Assembly (NCBI GenBank): GCA_038217425.1 | Contig: JBBQPM010000162.1 | Span: 1-15,846, forward strand | Direction of reading: 5' to 3' | Origin: JAIEPT01 sp038217425 | GTDB taxonomy: Bacteria > Planctomycetota > Planctomycetia > Gemmatales > Gemmataceae | DNA: 15,846 bases | In this document: one piece after another, positions 1 to 5,971 of the stretch | Layout: each line of letters begins with the position of its first letter | Numbering within the stretch: position 1 is the first letter of the stretch | The notes under the pieces: model-generated | Database searches by the model: none | What the model saw: only the letters and a program-made list of their open reading frames with translations | What the model was told of the DNA's origin: nothing | Program-made: the position numbers and the translations under genes

Positions 1-57
1 AATGTTCCACTGAGCGTCACTGATGTCGCTGGGATAGGGCTTCCGTGCCGGCGTCAT
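1..57 (-). CDS. IS5-family (DUF4096-type) transposase, N-terminal fragment cut by the window edge
   Basis: Only the first 19 codons lie in the window. They read MTPARKPYPSDISDAQWNI, which matches the conserved opening of IS4/IS5-group transposases with an N-terminal DUF4096 domain (pattern RKPYPSDLSDAEW). The DDE catalytic core would lie to the left of the window. The ATG at 57 is preceded by AAGGAG (plus-strand ctcctt, 65-70) at normal spacing, which supports the start. The family call rests on a short stretch, but the motif is distinctive. Whether the element is intact cannot be seen. Confidence 0.72.
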   Translation of the reverse strand, partial: MTPARKPYPSDISDAQWNI

Positions 58-219
58 GACCTGTCTCCTTGTTCAGGTGGTTGCCATAAATTTCTCCACC
101 CGCAATCCTAGCGACATGAGCGGACTCCGGACAGCCAGTCAGAGGAATTCGAAGAACTGACGACACCCCCCGCTTTTTTCTCTGTGTTCTCTGTGCCCTC
201 TGTGGCTATATTCGATTTG
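58..219. other. Gene-free stretch holding the probable end of the insertion sequence
   Basis: This 162-bp gap separates the transposase start from the threonine aldolase stop codon. It should contain the outer terminal inverted repeat of the insertion sequence. A candidate is around 122-142 (minus strand GACTGGCTGTCCGGAGTCC), but the other end is outside the window, so neither the repeat nor a target duplication can be confirmed. The right part holds a CTCTGTG-type repeat, listed separately. No gene or terminator hairpin was recognised. Confidence 0.35.
174..207. repeat. Single-arm CTCTGTG repeat (CACAGAG family)
   Basis: A T-run is followed by ctctgtgttctctgtgccc and tctgtggct, three spaced CTCTGTG units. 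The same units, in both orientations, make up the inverted repeat at 8964-9080, so both loci carry one dispersed repeat family. Here only one arm is present, just downstream of the threonine aldolase stop codon. Confidence 0.6.
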
Positions 220-1269
220 CTAAGCGCGGACGGGAACGAATCGGCGGGCGACGCGGTGGATCTTGTCGGCCGCCTCCTCCGCCTGCGCTGCGCTGACGTC
301 CAGATGCGTGCAGGCGCGGATCTTGTAAGGCCCGGCGGCGTGGACCAGGACGCCTTGCTGCTTGAGCTGCGCCGTCACTTCCTTCGCCGTCCCCAGGTCG
401 GGATCGAGGTGGAACCAGACGAGATTCGTATCGACGTCGACGGGATCGAGCCGCAAGCCGGGCGTGTTGCGAATCGCTTCGGCGAGGATCTGGGCGTGAC
501 GATGATCGTCGGCCATGCGCTCGATGTGATGTTCGAGGGCGTAGAGGGCGCCGGCGGCGATCATGCCGGCCTGGCGCCAGCCGCCGCCGAAAAGCTTGCG
601 AACCTTGCGCGCCTTGGCGATGAGTTCCGCGGGGCCGGTGAGCGCCGAGCCGATCGGGGCGCCGAGGCCTTTGCTGAAGCAGACGGAGACGGTGTCGAAA
701 TGCTTGGCCCAGTCCTTGCCGCTGGTGCCGGTGGCCACGATCGCGTTCCAGAGACGGGCGCCGTCGAGGTGCATGATGAGGCCGTGCTGGCGCGCCCAAC
801 GGCTGATGGGGGCGATCTTCTCGATCGGGTAGATTTTGCCGCCGCCGCGGTTGTGCGTGTTTTCCAGGCAGACCATGCGAGTGCGGGTGAGGTGATCGTT
901 TTCGGGGTGGATCTTGTCTTGCATCTGGGCGAGGTCGAGGATGCCGTGTTCGCCGTCGAAGGTTCGGCAGGTGACGCCGGAAAGTACGGCGGGGCCGCCG
1001 ACTTCGTACTGGTAGATGTGGCAGTTGACGTCGCAGTAGATTTCGTCGCCGGGCTGGGTGTGGATCTTGACGGCGATTTGGTTCGACATGGTGCCGGAGG
1101 GGACGAAGAGGGCGGCTTCTTTGCCGAGCAGGTCGGCGACTTTGGCTTCGAGCTTGAGGACGGTGGGATCTTCGTGGAAGACGTCGTCGCCGACCTCGGC
1201 GACGTTCATGGCGGCGCGCATGGCGGGGGTGGGCCGGGTGACGGTATCGCTGCGGAGGTCGATCGGCAT
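220..1269 (-). CDS. ltaE: Low-specificity L-threonine aldolase (PLP-dependent)
   Basis: Predicted cytosolic fold-type I PLP enzyme that splits L-threonine or L-allo-threonine into glycine and acetaldehyde. The 349 residues match the usual family length. Visible family hallmarks are LRSDTVTRPT at the N-terminus (5-14), His84 in the position that stacks on PLP, HLDGAR (167-172) with the cofactor-binding Asp and Arg, and the Schiff-base lysine K200 in SVCFSKGLGAPIGS. The ATG at 1269 has a GGGAGA Shine-Dalgarno. The thiolase gene ends 58 bp upstream on the same strand, so the two may be co-transcribed, although a TATAAT sits in the gap. The enzyme supplies glycine, which fits the nearby glycine cleavage genes. 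The exact stereospecificity cannot be read from sequence. Confidence 0.93.
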   Translation of the reverse strand: MPIDLRSDTVTRPTPAMRAAMNVAEVGDDVFHEDPTVLKLEAKVADLLGKEAALFVPSGTMSNQIAVKIHTQPGDEIYCDVNCHIYQYEVGGPAVLSGVTCRTFDGEHGILDLAQMQDKIHPENDHLTRTRMVCLENTHNRGGGKIYPIEKIAPISRWARQHGLIMHLDGARLWNAIVATGTSGKDWAKHFDTVSVCFSKGLGAPIGSALTGPAELIAKARKVRKLFGGGWRQAGMIAAGALYALEHHIERMADDHRHAQILAEAIRNTPGLRLDPVDVDTNLVWFHLDPDLGTAKEVTAQLKQQGVLVHAAGPYKIRACTHLDVSAAQAEEAADKIHRVARRFVPVRA

Positions 1270-1308
1270 GGAATCTCCCTGGTGAGGTTCGCGGAGGCGG
1301 TGGAGGAG

Positions 1309-1314
1309 ATTATA
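1309..1314 (-). promoter_or_regulatory. Possible -10 element for the threonine aldolase gene
   Basis: A perfect TATAAT on the minus strand lies about 40 bp before the aldolase start, between the thiolase stop and the aldolase ATG. No convincing -35 hexamer is found at 16-18 bp. It could give the aldolase its own transcript in addition to read-through from the thiolase gene. Confidence 0.35.
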
Positions 1315-1327
1315 GGAAGCGCGTGCG

Positions 1328-2506
1328 TTACGTGCGTTCGAGAATCATGGCGACCGCGTTGCCGCCCCCCAGGCAGAGCGACGCCAGCCCGTAACGCAGG
1401 CCGCCGGCATTCAGCGCGTGGACCAGCGTCACCAGCACGCGAGCGCCCGACGCGCCGATCGGATGCCCCAGGGCGATGGCGCCGCCGTGGACGTTGACCT
1501 TCGCTTCGTCGAGCGACAGATCTTGCCTGCAAGCGAGCATCTGCGACGCGAACGCTTCGTTGAGTTCGAAGAGATCGATGTCGCCGATACGAAGATTCGC
1601 CTTGTCGAGAACTTGCCGGACTGCCCGGATCGGGGCCAAGAAGATGTCTTTCGGTGCGATACCCGAGGTGGCGTAGGCGACGATCCGCGCGAGCGGCGCC
1701 GTTCCCAGCCGCTCAGCCGCTTCGCGCGTGCCGACGACAACCGCGGCGGCGCCGTCGCTGAGCATCGAGGCGTTCCCGGCGGTCACGGTGCCGTCGGCCT
1801 TGAACGCGGACTTCAGTTTCGCCAGACCTTCGAGACTCGAATCGGGACGAAAACCTTCGTCCTGCGCGACGGTCTTCGCCTTGGCGCGGACGCCGACCGT
1901 AACGGGCCGAACTTCCGCGGCGAACTTCCCGCCCGCCCAGGCGGCGGCGGCGCGTTGATGGCTCTGCACCGCGAAACGATCCTGCTCCGCCCGGCTAATG
2001 CCGCACGACATCGCAGTGTGTTCCGCGGCCTCGCCCATGTGCCAGTTCTCGAACGCGCACCAGAGCCCGTCATGAATCAGCGCATCGACAGCTTTCTGAT
2101 CGCCGAGCTTCCAACCGGAGCGAGCGCCGAACAGCAGATGTGGCGCCCGACTCATGCTCTCCATGCCGCCGGCCGCGAGGAGTTGGGCGTCGCCAGCGCG
2201 GATGGCTTGCGCTGCGAGCATGACGGCTTTCAGGCCGGAACCGCAGACCTTGTTGATGGTGACCGCGGCAATGGTATCCGGGAGTCCCGCCTTGAGCGCT
2301 GCCTGCCGCGCGGGATTCTGACCGAGCCCCGCTTGCAGGACGTTGCCCATGAGGACTTCGTCGACGGCGTCGGGATTGGCGCGCGCCGCGGCGAGCGCTT
2401 CGCGCAGCGCGAGGGCGCCGAGATCGACGGCGGGGACGTCGGCGAGTCCGCCGAGGTATTTGCCGATGGGCGTGCGAACAGCGGAGAGGAGATATGCGTC
2501 GTTCAT
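1328..2506 (-). CDS. Acetyl-CoA C-acetyltransferase (thiolase)
   Basis: Type II thiolase of 392 residues, the normal length. It condenses two acetyl-CoA to acetoacetyl-CoA or catalyses the reverse cleavage. All catalytic elements are present: nucleophile C88 in NKVCGSGLKAV, NEAFA (316-320), H348 in GHPIGASG, and the acid/base C378 in SLCLGGGNA. The family N-terminus (LLSAVRTPIGKYLGGL) fixes the start at the ATG at 2506. A longer in-frame reading from 2551 adds residues with no family support. The ATG overlaps the stop codon of the DUF4276 gene as ATGA (2503-2506), so translation is probably coupled to that gene. No clear private promoter is visible. Role in acetoacetyl-CoA or fatty-acid metabolism is inferred; the symbol is left blank because atoB and phaA cannot be told apart here. 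Confidence 0.93.
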   Translation of the reverse strand: MNDAYLLSAVRTPIGKYLGGLADVPAVDLGALALREALAAARANPDAVDEVLMGNVLQAGLGQNPARQAALKAGLPDTIAAVTINKVCGSGLKAVMLAAQAIRAGDAQLLAAGGMESMSRAPHLLFGARSGWKLGDQKAVDALIHDGLWCAFENWHMGEAAEHTAMSCGISRAEQDRFAVQSHQRAAAAWAGGKFAAEVRPVTVGVRAKAKTVAQDEGFRPDSSLEGLAKLKSAFKADGTVTAGNASMLSDGAAAVVVGTREAAERLGTAPLARIVAYATSGIAPKDIFLAPIRAVRQVLDKANLRIGDIDLFELNEAFASQMLACRQDLSLDEAKVNVHGGAIALGHPIGASGARVLVTLVHALNAGGLRYGLASLCLGGGNAVAMILERT

Positions 2507-3201
2507 GATGGAGCGCCTTGTGTGCCGAGGCTTTCCAATTTTGAAAGCCACTCATTAAAGTGCGGGCATTTCTTTCGGATGGCCTCAAGGCCAATCAGTT
2601 CGGCCACCTGTGGGCCAACGACGCGTTTCGCATCCTCATAGTCGGGGAACTGAGCGATAATCCGCTTCGAGGGCGCAGTCGATTTTCCGTCGTCAATCAG
2701 TTCGGGTGTTTTCACATCGTCGGCGATCTTCTTGAGATTTGCAATCTGGGTTTCGCTATTCGGATAGAACTTGTCAAATTGCGCGACATCGGTGAACAGA
2801 TACGCCTCGAATTCATGTAACTGGATGAAGGGAACGAAACGTGTATCAGCGATGTCATTAGCCCATGCTGTTTGAAGCGACTTGGCTCGTCCGTGCGGAT
2901 CTTTCCTGTGTTTTTCGGCATCGTCCCGTCCAGGAAAGTCGGCGTGAAGGGCATATAGATCGATCATCGTCGTAAAAAATACGCCGTTACCCGCTTCTTG
3001 TTTCAGGAAGCGCACAATGTCGTTCTTCATCGGCTCGTACCTTCGACCGCCTCCCCGATGCACCTTTCCCTTTTTTCGAGCGTGCGCGATCAATACGGGA
3101 TTGTGCAGGTACACCCCGAAATTCGCCAGATGATGCTTCAGTACGTCATCTGCGTAAGTTTGCTCAGTTTGCCCCTCGGCAAAAAGATAAAGGCGCGCCA
3201 T
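2503..3201 (-). CDS. DUF4276 family protein, TOPRIM-like putative effector of a two-gene defence cassette
   Basis: A 232-residue protein with the hallmarks of the DUF4276 family: LFAEGQTEQTY (6-16), with the acidic EGxTE motif; MIDLYALHADFPG (79-91), with a conserved Asp; IQLHEFEAYLF (126-136); and STAPSKRI (174-181). The EGxTE and Asp motifs resemble the metal-binding acidic residues of TOPRIM nucleases, so a nuclease role is plausible but inferred. The ATG at 3201 overlaps the ATPase stop as TGATG, and an upstream in-frame start (3237) would lie inside the ATPase gene. The 3' end overlaps the thiolase start as ATGA. Base composition is AT-richer than the neighbours, suggesting acquisition. 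Substrate and trigger are unknown. Confidence 0.85.
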   Translation of the reverse strand: MARLYLFAEGQTEQTYADDVLKHHLANFGVYLHNPVLIAHARKKGKVHRGGGRRYEPMKNDIVRFLKQEAGNGVFFTTMIDLYALHADFPGRDDAEKHRKDPHGRAKSLQTAWANDIADTRFVPFIQLHEFEAYLFTDVAQFDKFYPNSETQIANLKKIADDVKTPELIDDGKSTAPSKRIIAQFPDYEDAKRVVGPQVAELIGLEAIRKKCPHFNEWLSKLESLGTQGAPS

Positions 3202-4307
3202 CAGTGCGGCCCCGCGCCGATGACGTTCTTTTGCCAAACCTCGCCCAGACTATATTCTTCTAGCCATTCCTTCAGCTTCGCTGGATCGGGCCGATTAAAG
3301 CGGGATTCTTGCCCTTGGCGTTCGACGCAAATTACGTCTTCAGGATCGAACTCGTCGAGCAACTGCGGACTCTGCGTAGCGATGATTACTTGAGTGTGAA
3401 AGCTCGCCTTACGAAAAAGTGCGGCGATTAAGTTGATTGCATACGGATGCAGGCCGATCTCCGGCTCGTCAACGACGATGAGTTTCGGTAGTTCCGTCTC
3501 CGGTTGCAAGAGCAGAGTGACCAGCGCCATCAAACGCAACGTGCCGTCGGAAAGCTGATGAGGGCCGAATTCGTAGTCGGCGCCTTTCTGTTTCCAATTA
3601 AGGAGAATCCGGGACGGGTCGAGCGTGCGCGGCGCGAGGCTGAACTCCTCAAAAAAGGGAGCGCACATTCCCACGGTGGAAACAATGCGCTGGTAGATTG
3701 GCTCATTCGTCTTTAGTAGCCGATAAAGAAATGCTGCTAGGTTCCCGCCGTCGCTTCGCAATTGCCTGTTGTCTTCAATGTACCCTGCCGTCCGAATCGG
3801 CGCCGTTAGCGTCGTATCGTGAAAATGGTAAGCGCCAATCCCGTCTTTGAGGTAGAAGTAAATCAATTGCTGCGGGGAATAGGGCCCGTCATCTTTGATT
3901 ACGGAACAAATGCCGCCGATTGCCCATTCGTTTGAACGATCAATACCCTGGGGAACTCTTGAATGGTTCTCGCTGTAAACGAGGTTGTCTGGGGCTTGAA
4001 AATGCAATCGTTGATATAGCGTTCCAAGTCCCGCTTCCGTCGTTACGGTCAACTCACAGCGAATCTCGCTGGTCGTTTTAGTTCCCAGATGCAGGAATGC
4101 ATTAGGCCCGCCTCGGCGACTTACATGGCCCCCCAACCGATCGTTCAAGGAATCTCGCAGTAACGCGAAGAATGAGACCAGATTCGATTTGCCCGCGCCA
4201 TTTGCCCCGATGACGACGTTCAGCCGGCCGAGTTCTATCTCGGCATCGCGAATCGATTTAAAGCCAGAGATTCGGCATCGTTCGATTCTCGTCGTGTCTT
4301 TGGTCAT
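3201..4307 (-). CDS. AAA family (ABC/OLD/RecF-like) ATPase of a two-gene defence cassette
   Basis: A 368-residue cytosolic ATPase in the AAA_21/OLD-like group. The order of motifs is clear: N-terminal strand ISGFKSIRDAEIELGRLNVVIG, Walker A GANGAGKS (34-41, K40), ABC signature-like QLSDGTLRLM (251-260), Walker B LIVVDEPEIGLHP (276-288, E281 the likely catalytic Glu) and a switch segment IIATQSPQLLDEF (308-320). No long coiled-coil or TOPRIM domain follows, unlike fused OLD nucleases; the TOPRIM-like part is probably the next gene. It overlaps that gene as TGATG, implying obligate co-translation. A hand count gives 28/60 GC at 3361-3420 against 39/60 at 5101-5160 in gcvPB. Function as the sensor/motor of an anti-phage pair is inferred from architecture. 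Confidence 0.87.
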   Translation of the reverse strand: MTKDTTRIERCRISGFKSIRDAEIELGRLNVVIGANGAGKSNLVSFFALLRDSLNDRLGGHVSRRGGPNAFLHLGTKTTSEIRCELTVTTEAGLGTLYQRLHFQAPDNLVYSENHSRVPQGIDRSNEWAIGGICSVIKDDGPYSPQQLIYFYLKDGIGAYHFHDTTLTAPIRTAGYIEDNRQLRSDGGNLAAFLYRLLKTNEPIYQRIVSTVGMCAPFFEEFSLAPRTLDPSRILLNWKQKGADYEFGPHQLSDGTLRLMALVTLLLQPETELPKLIVVDEPEIGLHPYAINLIAALFRKASFHTQVIIATQSPQLLDEFDPEDVICVERQGQESRFNRPDPAKLKEWLEEYSLGEVWQKNVIGAGPH

Positions 4308-4408
4308 GTTGAGACGTCCGCTTTCGAGTACGCATCATTCTACGCGAAAACACACGTGTTGAGCGCCGTCGGGACGGGAGTCGTGATACAATTTGGCGGA
4401 ATTCGGTC
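4308..4408 (-). promoter_or_regulatory. Leader of the defence cassette with weak promoter elements and a short palindrome
   Basis: This gap lies between the ATPase start and the repeat at the gcvPB stop. On the minus strand a TAGAAT (4337-4342) lies 29 bp before the ATG. An 8-bp palindrome ACACGTGT (4352-4359) sits just upstream, where a repressor could block polymerase. No good -35 is seen. The assignment is weak. Confidence 0.25.
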
Positions 4409-4435
4409 CGCGCCGCGAGGACGCGGCGGCTAAAC
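4409..4435 (+). repeat. 27-bp palindromic repeat, copy 1 (overlaps the gcvPB stop)
   Basis: Structure is CGC, then GCCGCG-AGGA-CGCGGC (a 6-bp hairpin with AGGA loop, extended to 7 bp by a flanking C-G pair), then the head GGCTAAAC. The CTA in the head, read on the minus strand, is the TAG stop of gcvPB. Related copies lie at 5910-5936 (inverted), 5944-5970 and 14285-14311. Confidence 0.8.
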
Positions 4436-5887
4436 CGCAGCGCGCCAGCGCAAGATCGGCTCCTTCGCCGCCTTGATCTCGTCCGGCCGGCTGATCGACA
4501 GCGTGTGCGGCGCCTTGCGCAGGAACTCCGGATCCTCGCCCTGGATCTTGATCAGCGTGTCCGCGAACTCGTCCAGCGTCAGCTTCGATTCCGTCTCCGT
4601 CGGCTCGATCATCAGCGCCTCGGGAACCACGAGCGGGAAGTAGACCGTCGGGGCGTGGTAGCCGAAATCGAGCAGCCGCTTGGCGATGTCCATGGCGCTG
4701 ATGCCGCGCTCTCGTTTCATTTTACGCGCGCTGGCGACGAACTCGTGCATGCAGCGGTCGCCGTGCGGGACGTCGAAGGTCTCCTTGACGCGGGCCAGGA
4801 GGTAGTTCGCGTTGAGCACGGCGTTCTCGGTCATCTCCTTGAGGCCTTCGGGGCCGAGCGTGCGGATGTAGGCGTAGCCCCTCAGCAAAATGCCGACGTT
4901 GCCGGTGAAGCTGCGGACTCGACCGATCGACTTGGGGCGATCGTAGTCGAGATAATACTCGTTGCCGCGTTTGGCGACGGCGGGGCATGGCAGATACGGT
5001 TCGAGGACTTTGCGGACGGCGATGGGTCCGGAGCCGGGGCCGCCGGCGCCGTGGGGGCCGGTGAAGGTTTTGTGGACGTTGTAGTGCATCATGTCGGCGC
5101 CGAAATCGCCGGGGCGGGTGACGCCGACGATCGCGTTCATGTTGGCGCCGTCGAGATAGACCAGGCCTCCCTTGTCGTGGATCCGCTGCGTGATCTCGCC
5201 GATCTGCTTCTCGAAAAGGCCGATGGTGTTCGGGTTGGTGATCATGAAGACGGCCGTGCGATCGTCGAGTTTGGCCTGGAGGTCGGCCATATCGACGAAG
5301 CCGTGGGCGTTGCTCTTGACGGAGACGGTGTCGAACCCGGCGATGGCGGCGGAAGCGGGGTTGGTGCCGTGGGCGCTGTCGGGAATGAGGACGCGCGTCC
5401 GCTTCTGCCCGAGGTCGCGGTAGTACGCGGCAGCAACGAGCAGCGCGGTCAGTTCGCCCTGGGCGCCGGCCGCGGGCTGGAGCGATACGGATTCCAATCC
5501 CGCGATCTCGGCGAGGATCTCTTGCATCGAGTAGAGCATCGCCAGCATTCCCTGGCACGAGGCGTCGGCCTGCAACGGATGCAGATTCGCCATGCCGGGG
5601 AGCGACGCCAACCGCTCATGGCGTTTCGGGTTGTACTTCATCGTGCAGGAGCCGAGCGGGTCGAAGTTCGTATCGATCGACATGTTCCGCTTGGAGAGAT
5701 TGACGAAATGGCGAATGAGATCGATCTCGCCGATCTCGGGCAACTCCGGCGGCGAATCGGCGACTGCCTCCTTGGGCAGCAGGGACGTGAGGGGTTTGGT
5801 CGGCACGTCGCATTTGGGCAGGCGATGGCAGCGCCGGCCGGCGTGGCTCATTTCGAACAGCAGGTCCGTCGATTGACTCGGTAGCAT
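4430..5887 (-). CDS. gcvPB: Glycine dehydrogenase (decarboxylating) subunit 2, P-protein beta
   Basis: PLP-carrying C-terminal half of the split P-protein of the glycine cleavage system. It decarboxylates glycine and passes the aminomethyl group to lipoyl-GcvH. The 485 residues fit the subunit. Visible motifs are TNFDPLGSCTMKYNPK (73-88), DSAHGTNPASA (170-180), LDGANMNA (245-252) and the PLP lysine K273 in NVHKTFTGPHGAGGPG, followed by the glycine-rich loop. The ATG at 5887 has a weak GGGA Shine-Dalgarno, and the N-terminal 60 residues align with the usual start region. It lies 84 bp downstream of gcvPA on the same strand, separated by a paired repeat. The last two codons (GTT TAG) lie inside a repeat copy. 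gcvT and gcvH are not in the window. Confidence 0.95.
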   Translation of the reverse strand: MLPSQSTDLLFEMSHAGRRCHRLPKCDVPTKPLTSLLPKEAVADSPPELPEIGEIDLIRHFVNLSKRNMSIDTNFDPLGSCTMKYNPKRHERLASLPGMANLHPLQADASCQGMLAMLYSMQEILAEIAGLESVSLQPAAGAQGELTALLVAAAYYRDLGQKRTRVLIPDSAHGTNPASAAIAGFDTVSVKSNAHGFVDMADLQAKLDDRTAVFMITNPNTIGLFEKQIGEITQRIHDKGGLVYLDGANMNAIVGVTRPGDFGADMMHYNVHKTFTGPHGAGGPGSGPIAVRKVLEPYLPCPAVAKRGNEYYLDYDRPKSIGRVRSFTGNVGILLRGYAYIRTLGPEGLKEMTENAVLNANYLLARVKETFDVPHGDRCMHEFVASARKMKRERGISAMDIAKRLLDFGYHAPTVYFPLVVPEALMIEPTETESKLTLDEFADTLIKIQGEDPEFLRKAPHTLSISRPDEIKAAKEPILRWRAAV

Positions 5888-5909
5888 GTGAATTCCCGTT
5901 TGTGATTCG

Positions 5910-5970
5910 GTTTAGCCGCCGCGTCCTCGCAGCGCGAGGTTTCCGCGCCGCGAGGACGCAGCGGCTAAAC
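5910..5970. repeat. Inverted pair of the 27-bp repeat between gcvPA and gcvPB
   Basis: Two copies of the repeat face each other. 5910-5936 is inverted (starts gtttagccgccgcg) and 5944-5970 is direct (ends gcggctaaac), with a 7-bp spacer. The outer arms can pair over about 22 bases with one mismatch, making a large hairpin immediately after the gcvPA stop. Each arm also has its own short hairpin. It may attenuate or stabilise the gcvPA-gcvPB transcript, as BIME/REP pairs do elsewhere. No U-tract follows, so a classical terminator is unlikely. Confidence 0.75.
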
Positions 5971-5971
5971 G

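Noticed and set aside
184..1497. Long plus-strand open frame of 437 codons opposite the threonine aldolase
   Set aside because: It is antisense to a well-supported enzyme gene and has biased, low-complexity composition (Ala, Gly, Asp, Val rich) typical of reverse frames in GC-rich genes. No domain or ribosome site was seen.
2503..4307. Cassette as Gabija or as a single-gene OLD nuclease
   Set aside because: Gabija pairs an OLD-type ATPase-TOPRIM fusion with a UvrD-like helicase; here the ATPase has no fused TOPRIM and the partner is a 232-residue DUF4276 protein without helicase motifs.
4353..4358. CACGTG core as a parS site for the ParA-like protein
   Set aside because: The flanks do not match the parS consensus (TGTTT on the left, AAACA on the right), and the ParA-like gene is almost 5 kb away with no ParB.
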